This document shows, one piece after another, positions 6,941 through 14,975 of a stretch of 41,497 nt of DNA. The DNA comes from CAYPHY01 sp964410625 (GTDB taxonomy: Bacteria; Chloroflexota; Anaerolineae; Promineifilales; Promineifilaceae). The position numbers and the translations under genes are program-made. The notes below the pieces were generated by a model. That model saw only the letters and a program-made list of their open reading frames with translations. It did not search any database and was not told where the DNA came from. Positions within the stretch are counted from its first letter, which is position 1. Every line of letters begins with the position of its first letter. The stretch lies in NCBI GenBank assembly GCA_964410625.1, contig CAYPHY010000044.1:1-41497 (forward strand), read 5' to 3'.

Positions 6941-9523
6941 ATGCGCAAACCCCTCCTCTACCTGCTCATCTTCCTGCTGCTCCTGGCGGCGCCAACGGCC
7001 GCGCGGTACTTGCAATATTACCGGCTGGGCGGAGCGCAACGGGCGGAACCGCCACGCTATGAACCGGCGGCCGTCGCTGCCGTGCCAACCCCGGCCGCCA
7101 GCAACTTTGTGGATGAACCGCAAAGCGGCGAGGGGGTGGTCTTGCTCGACCGGGCGCATGACAACCGCTTCAACCTGGAAGAGATCAACTACCTCGATGC
7201 GCGGCTCTCGGCGCGGGGCTACCAGCTCTTGCCTTACACGAGCGGTGATCTGGCGGCCGCCCTGCGCCCGGCCAATGCCTTTGTGGTTATCGCCCCCCTG
7301 GTTGACTACACGCAAGAAGAGGTGGTGGCGGTGATTGATTTTGTGGAGCGCGGCGGCCGTTTGTTGCTCGTCGGCGACCCCACCCGCTATGACGTTGTCT
7401 TTTCGGAGACGGATATTTTCGCGCCGCCGGAGGTGGAAACGGCCGAATTGCCGCTGAATAGTCTCGCCAACCCCTTCGACATCACCTTCAACAACGACTA
7501 TCTCTACAACACCGCCGAAAACGAAGGCAACTTCCGCAACATCATCCTCAACGGCGACGGCATAGGCAATGGAGACGCGGGCGAAGCCGACGGCTTGACC
7601 GGCGACCTGGAGCAACTCGTCTTTTACGGCTCCCACTCCTTGCAGGTGGGGCCAACGGCCGCTGCCCTGCTGACCGGCGACGCCAACACCTGGTCATCGG
7701 ACACCGACCGGCCGGGGAATCTGCCGCTGGCCGCGCTCAGTCCGGTCGAGCCGATGGACAGTGGCGGCCGTGTGCTGGCCGTTGGCGACCTGCACTTCTT
7801 GATGGAGCCATATTACACCGTCTATGACAACGGCCGCTTTGCTGCCCAGGTGGCCGACTTCCTCGCCGATGGGGACGAGCGCGTCTACACAGTGCGCGAC
7901 TTCCCCCACTTCTTCGGTAACTCCGTTGAACTACTTTTCAGCGGCACGCCGGAGTTGGGGCCGGATGCGTTCGACGAGATCATCAATCTCCAGGCGGCAT
8001 TTCGCATGTTGACCAAGAGCCTGGCATTGACGGCCGAGCCGGGCAACGAAGGCGACATCCTGCAACTAGGCCTCTATAACCAGGCTGGCGACGTGGCCGA
8101 TGTGCTAGAAGCGGCGGGGATCACATTGGTCATTGACCCGCCGATTGAGGAAGAAGCGGAAGCGGCAGAAGCGACAGGAGACGAAGCGGCCGCAGACGAA
8201 GCAAGCGAACCGCCCGCCGAAGAAACGGCCATGCGCCGTATCGAATCCAGCTTCGGCGCGGTGCAAATGTCCGGTACGGCGTTGATCCTCCTCGACGAGG
8301 GTGACGAACAACAGCGGGTGATCGTCCTCGCCGCCAGCAAAGAGGGGCTGGAAAACACCATCAACCGGCTGATCGATCTTGTCCCGCTGAATGCCGACTA
8401 TGCCTTGGCCGACTGCCTGCTGACCGACAAACTCGCGCTCTGTCCGACGGGCGTGGCTGATGAGCCGGTGGAGGCGGTGCTGGACACCAGCGGCACGCCG
8501 GAGATCGCCCCACCCGGCAGTGGCGGCGAGCAACCACCGGGCGAAATTGATGCCGCTCCTCAGGGTGAGATTGAATTGGGCGAGTCGGTGGAGGGGACGT
8601 TGGCGGCCGACGAGCGCCATGCCTGGAGCTTTAGCGACGGTCCAGCAACCATTGACATCGTCTTGCAAGCCAGCGAAGAGGTGGACGCCATCCTCGAACT
8701 ATATGATCCCGACAACATCCAGGTGGGTTCGGCCGATAGCACCTTTGCCGGTGGCGAGGAAGTCTTGGCGGGCGTGGAAGTAGAGGCAGGAACCTACACC
8801 ATTGTCGTCCGCGACTACTTCAACGACGGCGGCAGCTATGAACTGACCGTCCGCGAAGGGGAACCGGGCGCGGGTGAAGATGAAGGGGAAGCGGCTGGCC
8901 CCATCGAAAACATCTTCATCTTTGCCGACGACGACGGCGAGCCACTGCTTGATGGCTTCACCAGCAGCGAGGCACTGGCCGCCCTGCTCACCGACTACAC
9001 CGTGCAGGTGTGGAGCGCAAGCGGCGATGGCCCTTTGCAAGAAGGGATGCTCGACAACTACGACCTCCTGATTTGGGATTCCGGCGACTATCGCGATGAA
9101 CAAGGGTTGTTCGACGAGGACACGGGCGTCATCATCAACTATCTCGACGCCGGGGGGGAAGTGCTGATCACTGGCGCATCGCCATCGCTCTTTGGTGAAA
9201 TTGAACTGGCCCCCCTTAGCACGCTTGAAGTGGCCGGTGATGATCCCATCTTATTGGAAGGGTTGACGGCCGGTGACGTCATCGAGCTGGACCAGACCTA
9301 TGAAACGACGCTGACCGAGGTTTTTGAACAGGCGGAGACGGAAGAGGTCTTTCTGGTGCGCGGGCCAGATGAGGAAGCGGCCGGGGCAGCGATTGGGCTG
9401 GCGGCCGTTGATGAAACATTGAATAATCAGAAAAGCATCTTTTTGTTCGTCCCCTTCGTCGCCCTTCCGGCCGACATCCAGGAAACGCTGCTACACAATA
9501 TGCTGGCCTGGTTTAACGAATAA
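6941..9523 (+). CDS. Large membrane-anchored extracytoplasmic protein, DUF4350-like with PPC-type domain
   Basis: This 860-residue protein begins with a signal-anchor (about residues 4-20, LLYLLIFLLLLAAP). Residues about 64-330 have the DUF4350/GldG-like pattern (VVLLDRAHDNRFNLEEINYL, then a Rossmann-like FVERGGRLLLVGDP). After an acidic, Ala/Glu-rich linker (about 400-430) comes a region resembling a bacterial pre-peptidase C-terminal (PPC) beta domain (about 543-640; LGESVEGTL, HAWSF, GTYTIVVRDY). The last 200 residues again look like a class I glutamine-amidotransferase fold (YDLLIWDSGDY, YLDAGGEVLITGASPSLFG) without an obvious catalytic Cys. The protein is strongly acidic. A plausible role is a non-enzymatic cell-surface or gliding-type complex component; that is inference. 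The upstream neighbour is SppA. Confidence 0.72.
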   Translation: MRKPLLYLLIFLLLLAAPTAARYLQYYRLGGAQRAEPPRYEPAAVAAVPTPAASNFVDEPQSGEGVVLLDRAHDNRFNLEEINYLDARLSARGYQLLPYTSGDLAAALRPANAFVVIAPLVDYTQEEVVAVIDFVERGGRLLLVGDPTRYDVVFSETDIFAPPEVETAELPLNSLANPFDITFNNDYLYNTAENEGNFRNIILNGDGIGNGDAGEADGLTGDLEQLVFYGSHSLQVGPTAAALLTGDANTWSSDTDRPGNLPLAALSPVEPMDSGGRVLAVGDLHFLMEPYYTVYDNGRFAAQVADFLADGDERVYTVRDFPHFFGNSVELLFSGTPELGPDAFDEIINLQAAFRMLTKSLALTAEPGNEGDILQLGLYNQAGDVADVLEAAGITLVIDPPIEEEAEAAEATGDEAAADEASEPPAEETAMRRIESSFGAVQMSGTALILLDEGDEQQRVIVLAASKEGLENTINRLIDLVPLNADYALADCLLTDKLALCPTGVADEPVEAVLDTSGTPEIAPPGSGGEQPPGEIDAAPQGEIELGESVEGTLAADERHAWSFSDGPATIDIVLQASEEVDAILELYDPDNIQVGSADSTFAGGEEVLAGVEVEAGTYTIVVRDYFNDGGSYELTVREGEPGAGEDEGEAAGPIENIFIFADDDGEPLLDGFTSSEALAALLTDYTVQVWSASGDGPLQEGMLDNYDLLIWDSGDYRDEQGLFDEDTGVIINYLDAGGEVLITGASPSLFGEIELAPLSTLEVAGDDPILLEGLTAGDVIELDQTYETTLTEVFEQAETEEVFLVRGPDEEAAGAAIGLAAVDETLNNQKSIFLFVPFVALPADIQETLLHNMLAWFNE

Positions 9524-9525
9524 TG

Positions 9526-9586
9526 TAGCGCATTGGACAAGGGTAAATCGCGCGTTTTGATGAGCGATTTAGAAAATCGCTCTACA
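9526..9586. repeat. Single copy of the palindromic GCGATTT...AAATCGC element
   Basis: AGCGATTTAGAAAATCGCT (about 9562-9580) is a diverged copy of the palindrome in the 39-bp array; ctaca follows it as in that array. Its 3' end supplies the -35-like TCTACA of the next gene. Confidence 0.65.
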
Positions 9587-9609
9587 GAGCTGACAAATTT
9601 GGTTATAAA
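9581..9609 (+). promoter_or_regulatory. Candidate promoter of the sulfatase-fold gene
   Basis: TCTACA (9581-9586), a 17-bp spacer and TATAAA (9604-9609) are followed nine bases later by the ATG at 9619. The leader would be only a few bases long, and no Shine-Dalgarno site is present. Confidence 0.45.
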
Positions 9610-9618
9610 CGTATATTA

Positions 9619-11244
9619 ATGCAAAAAAGTTCTTCGACACCCGACATAATCTTTATTGTTCTCGACACCCACCGCGCTGACCGGCTGGGGCTGTATGGGT
9701 ATGATCGGCCGATCTCCCCCAACCTGGACCGTTTTGCTGCCCAGGGGGTGGTCTTTGAGCAAGCCATTGCCCCCGCGCAATGGACTGTCCCCAGCCACGC
9801 CTCGATGTTCACCGGCCTCTATCCGACGGCGCATGGGGTGGTGCAATCCTCGCGGGCACTCAGCACGGATCGGCCGCATCTCGCCGAAACGTTGCGCGAC
9901 GCCGGTTACGACACCGTTGGCTTTTGCAACAACCCGCTGGTGGGCATCCTCAACAACGGCTTCAAACGCGGCTTTCGCACCTTCTATAACTATGGTGGCG
10001 CGTTCCCCAGCCTGCCGCAAAGCTCCAGCCACCTTCCCTGGCCGCTGAGCCGTGCGGCCGAGGCCTATACCCAATTCCTACGCCGCATCTCCTACCCCAT
10101 CCAAAACTTCTTCGGCCAGTCCGACATTGCTTTTCGCGTCTCGCTCAATGCCTGGCTGACGCCGCTGTGGTCAAAGATGGCGAACTTCAAGGGGCAGAAT
10201 GAACGCTCGGTGCAGGATATAGTCACCTTCTTGCAGAACCGGGAGAAACGGACGGGGGAACGGCCGCTCTTCCTCTTTCTCAATCTGATGGAAACCCATC
10301 TCCCCTTCTGGCCGCCAGGGGAGTTTATCGATCGCGTCGCCCCCTACTTCCGCAACAGCAAAGAAGCGCGAACGATCATGCGCACCTGGAACCGCGAAGC
10401 GTACCGCTGGGCCGCGCCGCTGGCTGAACCCCTTTCGGAATTAGAGAGCCAGGTGTTGAGCGATCTCTACGACGCGGAGGTGGCTTACCAGGACAATTAC
10501 CTCGGCCAGCTATTTGATTGGCTAGAGCAACGCCAACGGCGCGATAACACACTGACGATCATCGTCGCCGATCATGGGGATGGACTGGGCGAACATGGCT
10601 ACATGGGCCACGCCTTTGTCGCCTATCAGGAGTTGGTGCATGTGCCGCTGATCCTCCATTGGCCGGGACAATTGGCCGCCAACCAGCGTATCAGCACGCC
10701 GGTCAGCACGCGCCGTGTCTACCATACCATGCTCAACGCCGCCGGAAATTTGCCGGATGATCCCCGGCTGGATGAAGCGGCTATCGGCCGCCTGACCCTC
10801 AACCACACCATTCGTGGCGCCGACCCGGAGCAGAAAACGGCCTTCAGCGAGGTCTATCCGCCGCTGAACTTCGTCAAGGCGATCCAGGCCCGCCAGCCGG
10901 AGCTATTAGAAAGCAAGCGTTGCCTGCAAATGCGCCGCGCTGTCGTTCGCCAGAGCAAGCTGCAGCCGGGGGATGGGGAAGCAACAGCCGTCAAGCTGAT
11001 CCGCGTGGACGAACAACCGGACGAACTTTTTGATTTAACCGCTGATCCGCTAGAATTAGAGGACTTGTTGCCGGAATATCCGGCCGAGAGCCATGCGGCC
11101 GTGGCCGCGCTCAACCGCGCGTTAGAGCAGATGGTCTTTCGCGTCAACCGTGAACGGGATGGACAGGTGGCCGGAGCGGCCGTGGATGTCGATAGCGATG
11201 AGCAACTGCGCCAACGCCTGCGCGGCCTGGGCTATTTGGAATAA
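9619..11244 (+). CDS. Sulfatase/alkaline phosphatase superfamily hydrolase with Thr at the nucleophile position
   Basis: This 541-residue soluble protein starts with the metal-site strand IIFIVLDTHRADRLGLYGYDR. The nucleophile region reads WTVPSHASMFTGLYP. A true type I sulfatase has C/S-x-P-x-R, with the Cys or Ser converted to formylglycine; here the motif is T-V-P-S-H. A Thr nucleophile is what phospho-transferases such as LtaS use, so phosphodiester or phospho-glycan chemistry is at least as likely as sulfate release. The second metal site is VADHGDGLGEHGYMGH (Asp about 317). The C-terminus carries an ELFDLTADPLELEDL sulfatase-type tail. No signal peptide is seen. lgt follows 30 bp downstream, so the pair is probably cotranscribed. 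Confidence 0.88.
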   Translation: MQKSSSTPDIIFIVLDTHRADRLGLYGYDRPISPNLDRFAAQGVVFEQAIAPAQWTVPSHASMFTGLYPTAHGVVQSSRALSTDRPHLAETLRDAGYDTVGFCNNPLVGILNNGFKRGFRTFYNYGGAFPSLPQSSSHLPWPLSRAAEAYTQFLRRISYPIQNFFGQSDIAFRVSLNAWLTPLWSKMANFKGQNERSVQDIVTFLQNREKRTGERPLFLFLNLMETHLPFWPPGEFIDRVAPYFRNSKEARTIMRTWNREAYRWAAPLAEPLSELESQVLSDLYDAEVAYQDNYLGQLFDWLEQRQRRDNTLTIIVADHGDGLGEHGYMGHAFVAYQELVHVPLILHWPGQLAANQRISTPVSTRRVYHTMLNAAGNLPDDPRLDEAAIGRLTLNHTIRGADPEQKTAFSEVYPPLNFVKAIQARQPELLESKRCLQMRRAVVRQSKLQPGDGEATAVKLIRVDEQPDELFDLTADPLELEDLLPEYPAESHAAVAALNRALEQMVFRVNRERDGQVAGAAVDVDSDEQLRQRLRGLGYLE

Positions 11245-11274
11245 ATTTAATTTTCGGTTAGAGGAATAATTAGC

Positions 11275-12171
11275 ATGTTTGACGCGATTCAGATTGATCC
11301 AGTCGCCTTTACGATTCCAATTGGCGGCGGGTTCCCGATTTATTGGTATGGAATCATTATCACCCTGGGCATTGCCCTGGGGGCGTGGTGGGGGGCGCGG
11401 GAGATAGACCGGCGCGGCCAAAGCGTGGACGACTTTCTCAACGGCCTAATCATCGCCATCTTCAGCGGCTATCTCTTCGCCCGCCTGACCTATGTCATCC
11501 TTGACTTCATCGCCGGACGCGGCGATCAATACGAGACCTTCATAGACATCATCAACATCCGCGCTGGTGGGGTGAACATCCTCGGCGGGTTCATTGGCGC
11601 GGCCATCGTCGTCGCCCTCTATGCCCGTTGGCGGCGGATCAACCTCTGGCACTATGCCGATGTCGCCGGACCGGCGCTGCTGCTGGCGCAAGCGATCGGC
11701 CGTTGGGGAAACTTCATCAACCAGGAGCTTTATGGCCCGCCAACGACCCTTCCCTGGGGCCTGCTGATTGACGCCCAACACCGCATCCCTGCCTATCAAG
11801 ACCTGACCCAATTCCCGTTGGAAACGCGCTTCCACCCCACCTTTCTCTATGAGTCGTTGTGGTTGCTGCTCGGCTTCGTCGTCCTCGTTCTGCTCAACCG
11901 GCGCAACCGCGACCAATGGAAGCCAGGGACACTGTTTGGCATCTTTCTGGTTTGGTGGGGCGTCGGCCGCGCCGTGATCGAACTCTTTCGCCCCGATCAG
12001 GTGGCGATTGGCACAACGCCGATCACCTATTCAATGATCATTTCGATTCTGCTGGCGCTGGTCGGCGTCTACCTGTTGCTGGTGCGCTACAACAAAATCC
12101 CCGACTTCGGCCAGGCACGGCGGCGACGGCGGCGTGTCATCAAGCCCAAGCCCCGCCGCGAATCACAATAA
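11275..12171 (+). CDS. lgt: Prolipoprotein diacylglyceryl transferase
   Basis: Lgt transfers diacylglyceryl from phosphatidylglycerol to the lipobox Cys of prolipoproteins in the cytoplasmic membrane. The 298-residue protein has about seven hydrophobic segments. It has the family signature GRWGNFINQELYG with the essential Arg, HPTFLYESLW, the early YWYGIIITLGI segment, and GRAVIELFRPDQ. The C-terminus is a very basic tail (QARRRRRRVIKPKPRR) on the cytoplasmic side. GAGGAA lies nine bases before the ATG. A likely substrate, the HtrA lipoprotein, is encoded at 31430-32728. A rho-independent terminator follows at 12189-12224. Confidence 0.96.
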   Translation: MFDAIQIDPVAFTIPIGGGFPIYWYGIIITLGIALGAWWGAREIDRRGQSVDDFLNGLIIAIFSGYLFARLTYVILDFIAGRGDQYETFIDIINIRAGGVNILGGFIGAAIVVALYARWRRINLWHYADVAGPALLLAQAIGRWGNFINQELYGPPTTLPWGLLIDAQHRIPAYQDLTQFPLETRFHPTFLYESLWLLLGFVVLVLLNRRNRDQWKPGTLFGIFLVWWGVGRAVIELFRPDQVAIGTTPITYSMIISILLALVGVYLLLVRYNKIPDFGQARRRRRRVIKPKPRRESQ

Positions 12172-12188
12172 CAGACTGATAGGATAGG

Positions 12189-12224
12189 AGACGATTATCA
12201 TCCCACAAATGGTAATCGTCTTTT
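12189..12224 (+). terminator. Rho-independent terminator after lgt
   Basis: AGACGATTATCA and TGGTAATCGTCT pair over 12 bp with one G-T type mismatch around a nine-base loop, followed by TTTT. It lies 17 bp after the lgt stop. Confidence 0.8.
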
Positions 12225-12243
12225 CGATTAGGGAGCTTATGTT

Positions 12244-12308
12244 TTTTGACACGAATGACACGAATATACACGAAAAATTCGTGTATATTCGTGTCATTCG
12301 TGTCAAAA
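12244..12308 (+). promoter_or_regulatory. Perfect 31-bp hairpin directly before the guaB ribosome binding site
   Basis: A perfect 31-bp inverted repeat (12244-12274 and 12278-12308) has a three-base loop AAA. Each arm is made of the words gacacgaat, gacacgaat and atacacgaa. The right arm ends immediately before the Shine-Dalgarno GAGGA (12309-12313) of guaB. Variants of these words occur at 18424-18482, 21050-21126, 24998-25065, 33085-33140 and 39896-39967. In RNA it would form a very stable stem in the leader. Whether it regulates translation or is a repeat that lands there is not known. Confidence 0.75.
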
Positions 12309-12321
12309 GAGGAAAAACACG

Positions 12322-13530
12322 ATGAACTTTGCTCCAGAGTTTGGCGATTTGGCTTTAACGTTTGATGATGTATTGCTCGTTCCAGGGTATTCCGAGGTCT
12401 TACCGGCCGAAGTCAATCTGCGGACACGGTTGGTGGACAGTATCCAGCTCAACATCCCGCTGATGTCGGCCGCTATGGACACCGTGACCGAAGCGGCGAT
12501 GGCGATTGCCCTGGCGCGGATGGGCGGCATCGGCGTCATCCATCGCAACCTCTCACCCGAAGAACAGGCCGCAGAGGTGGACAAGGTGAAACGCGCCGAA
12601 TGGGACACGGAGGCGGATTCATTGGCTGTGATCGACGACAACGGCCGTCTTCTCTGCGCCGCCGCCATCGGCGTCGGCGAGAGCGGCCTGGCTCGTCTCG
12701 ACCAGCTAGTTGAAGCTGGAGTAAATGTCGCGGTGATTGACACCGCCCACGGCCACACGCGGTTGGTGCTAGAAACCATTCACCGGGCGCGGCGACGCTT
12801 CCCCCAGTTGGCGGTCATCGGCGGGAACGTCGCCTCGGCCGCAGGGACACGTGCCCTGATCGAAGCGGGGGCCGGGGCGATCAAGGTCGGCATTGGCGCG
12901 GGATCCATCTGCACCACGCGCATCATTGCCGGATCGGGCGTGCCACAAATGTCAGCTATTGCCTCCTGCGCGGCCGTTTGCCGCGAACACAACATCCCCT
13001 GCATCGCCGATGGCGGCATCAAGTACAGCGGCGACATCGTGAAGGCATTGGCCGCCGGAGCCGATGTAGTCATGCTCGGCTCGATGCTCGCCGGGCTGGA
13101 AGAAAGCCCCGGCGAGATTGTCCACCACGAGGGGCGACGCTACAAGGTCTATCGCGGCATGGGCAGCCTGGGGGCGATGCAAGGGCATGGGGCCGACCGC
13201 TATGCCTCGGCCGTTTCTGGCAATGGGACGGCCGCTGCTTCACCCACTGGTTCTACCGCCGGTTCCACCGCCACTGTCGCACCCGAACGACAGAAAGTTG
13301 TGCCGGAAGGGATTGAGGGCCAGGTCCCCTACAGGGGGCTGCTCCAGGACGCACTGTATCAATTGCTCGGCGGTTTGCGGTCGGGGATGGGGTATGTTGG
13401 CGCGGCCGATCTAAGCGAACTGCATGAGAAAGCCACCTTCGTCCGCATCACCAACGCCGGACTCCTCGAAAGCCATCCCCATACTGTTTTGATTACAAAG
13501 GAAGCACCTAATTATCAGGTACATCGGTAA
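12322..13530 (+). CDS. guaB: IMP dehydrogenase lacking CBS domains, with expanded flap
   Basis: It oxidises IMP to XMP with NAD+, the first step to GMP. Hallmarks are LTFDDVLLVPGYSEV at the N-terminus, the catalytic loop IGAGSICTTR (Cys197), IADGGIKYSGDI, the phosphate-binding MLGSMLAG, and the flap KVVPEGIEGQVPYRG. At 402 residues it is about 80 shorter than usual. The Bateman (tandem CBS) module expected between residues about 92 and 108 is replaced by a short EWDTEADSLAVIDDNGRL. The flap between RYAS and KVVPEG holds about 28 residues rich in Gly, Ser, Thr and Ala, some 20 more than normal. Lack of CBS domains should remove ATP/GTP allostery. The gene is preceded by a perfect hairpin and a good GAGGA site. 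Confidence 0.95.
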   Translation: MNFAPEFGDLALTFDDVLLVPGYSEVLPAEVNLRTRLVDSIQLNIPLMSAAMDTVTEAAMAIALARMGGIGVIHRNLSPEEQAAEVDKVKRAEWDTEADSLAVIDDNGRLLCAAAIGVGESGLARLDQLVEAGVNVAVIDTAHGHTRLVLETIHRARRRFPQLAVIGGNVASAAGTRALIEAGAGAIKVGIGAGSICTTRIIAGSGVPQMSAIASCAAVCREHNIPCIADGGIKYSGDIVKALAAGADVVMLGSMLAGLEESPGEIVHHEGRRYKVYRGMGSLGAMQGHGADRYASAVSGNGTAAASPTGSTAGSTATVAPERQKVVPEGIEGQVPYRGLLQDALYQLLGGLRSGMGYVGAADLSELHEKATFVRITNAGLLESHPHTVLITKEAPNYQVHR

Positions 13531-13533
13531 TAT

Positions 13534-13542
13534 TGGTATACT
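13534..13542 (+). promoter_or_regulatory. Extended -10 promoter TGGTATACT before rarD
   Basis: TGGTATACT is an extended -10 (TGn plus TATACT). It ends six bases before the ATG at 13549 and just after the guaB stop. No Shine-Dalgarno site lies between, so a leaderless rarD transcript is predicted in addition to guaB read-through. Confidence 0.5.
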
Positions 13543-13548
13543 CACCCC

Positions 13549-14451
13549 ATGAATAAAGGCATTCTCTACGCCGCGGCCGCTTATCTACTCTGGGGGCTGC
13601 TGCCGATCTACTGGAAAATCCTCCAGGAAGTACCGGCCATCGAAGTGCTCAGCCACCGCATGGCCTGGTCGCTGGTCTTTGTCGGCTTGCTGCTGGCCTA
13701 CCGCCACAATTGGGGCTGGCTGCGGCCGTCGCTGCGTAACAAGCGCATTGTGCTGACCTTCCTGGTTACGGCCGTCGTCCTCTCCATCAACTGGTTCATC
13801 TATATTTGGGCCGTGCAAAACGGCCACATCGTCGAAACCAGTCTCGGTTACTTCATCAATCCATTGGTCAACGTACTGCTGGGCGTCGTCTTTCTCAAAG
13901 AACGGCTGCGTCCCGCTCAATTGGTCGCTATCATGCTGGCGGTAGGCGGTGTCTTATATCTGACGCTCAGCTATGGCGCATTCCCCTGGATCGCACTGTC
14001 GCTGGCGTTCAGCTTTGGGTTATACGGCTTGTTGCGCAAGACGGCCGCGCTCCCCTCCACCGAAGGGCTGTTCCTGGAGACGGCGTTGATGTTCCTTCCT
14101 GCCGTCCTCTTCCTGCTCTACCGGCAGTGGCAGGGAACGGCCGCCTTTGGCAACCAGGGGACGCTGACCACCGCCCTGCTCATCTTCTCCGGCGTGGCGA
14201 CCGGGTTGCCGCTGCTACTCTTCGGCTTCGGGGCGCGGCTGATCACGCTGACCAACCTCGGCCTGTTGCAATACATCGCGCCAACCATCCAATTTCTGAT
14301 CGGCGTGCTGATCTACGGTGAAGATTTCGGCCCGGCGCGGGTGATCGGCTTTACGATCATCTGGATCGCGCTGGCGGTCTATACGGCCGAGAGCCTACTC
14401 GCCTATCGCCGTTCCCACCGCCTCCATCCCGTTCGCCATCCAGGAGATTAA
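13549..14451 (+). CDS. rarD: RarD-type EamA/DMT superfamily permease
   Basis: This 300-residue inner-membrane protein has about ten hydrophobic segments in two EamA repeats. The N-terminus GILYAAAAYLLWGLLPIYWK and the segment SINWFIYIWAVQNGHIVETSLGYFINP are characteristic of RarD (chloramphenicol-sensitive protein RarD). So is LQYIAPTIQFLIGVLIYGE near the end. RarD-like proteins are presumed metabolite or amino-acid exporters; the substrate is not established. It lies 18 bp downstream of guaB, in the same direction. Confidence 0.92.
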   Translation: MNKGILYAAAAYLLWGLLPIYWKILQEVPAIEVLSHRMAWSLVFVGLLLAYRHNWGWLRPSLRNKRIVLTFLVTAVVLSINWFIYIWAVQNGHIVETSLGYFINPLVNVLLGVVFLKERLRPAQLVAIMLAVGGVLYLTLSYGAFPWIALSLAFSFGLYGLLRKTAALPSTEGLFLETALMFLPAVLFLLYRQWQGTAAFGNQGTLTTALLIFSGVATGLPLLLFGFGARLITLTNLGLLQYIAPTIQFLIGVLIYGEDFGPARVIGFTIIWIALAVYTAESLLAYRRSHRLHPVRHPGD

Positions 14452-14457
14452 CCGCCT

Positions 14458-14474
14458 GTAACGCGGGTTGCCAG
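14458..14474. repeat. Fragment of the gggttggcaacccgcgttac repeat
   Basis: gtaacgcgggttgccag is the reverse complement of the end of the repeats at 30377-30433 and 38708-38763. The rest of this 95-bp space holds only a GGAG ribosome binding site for the next gene. Confidence 0.5.
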
Positions 14475-14546
14475 ATTGCACACCTGAGTGTTGCCCAATA
14501 TCACCTTTCTCGCTAAAGTGGAGTAACGGTTAAACGGAGTTAGACC

Positions 14547-14975
14547 ATGTCACGAGCGATAACAGTAGAAATATCTGATTCCCTTTATGATCAACTTGAG
14601 CGAACGGCCGAGTTAGCGCGTCGGCCGATTGATACTATCATCGAGCAAAGCCTACATCACAGTCTGCCTCCTCTGCTTAAAGATATTCCTGAAGTATATC
14701 AAGCGGATGTTTATCCACTTCTAGAAATGAATGAGGCAGAGTTACAAAAAGAGGCCATGCGGACGCTCTCTCCGCAGCAATGGGCAACTTATGAAGCTAT
14801 ACTTGAAAAAAAGAAGGAAGCGTCTCTAACTAAAGAAGAGGAAGCAACTCTGAGTACACTGCGTCGTGAAGCAGATGTTCTCATGTATCGCAAGGCGTAT
14901 GCGGCCGTCCTCCTCAAACGACGTGGTTATCAGCCACCTACCTTAGATAAACTAGCCTATCCTGCTGTCCAGTGA
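14547..14975 (+). CDS. Small protein with ribbon-helix-helix-like N-terminus, partner of HNH protein
   Basis: This is a 142-residue soluble protein. The first 35 residues (ITVEISDSLYDQLERTAELARRPIDTIIEQSL) look like a ribbon-helix-helix DNA-binding unit of the CopG/Arc type. The rest is a charged, mostly helical region (EAILEKKKEASLTKEEEATLSTLRREADVLMYRKAYAAVLLKRRG). Its stop codon overlaps the GTG start of the HNH gene by four bases, so the two are translationally coupled. A role as regulator or antitoxin-like partner of the nuclease is inference. Codon use is more AT-rich than that of its neighbours, which suggests acquisition as a module. Confidence 0.75.
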   Translation: MSRAITVEISDSLYDQLERTAELARRPIDTIIEQSLHHSLPPLLKDIPEVYQADVYPLLEMNEAELQKEAMRTLSPQQWATYEAILEKKKEASLTKEEEATLSTLRREADVLMYRKAYAAVLLKRRGYQPPTLDKLAYPAVQ

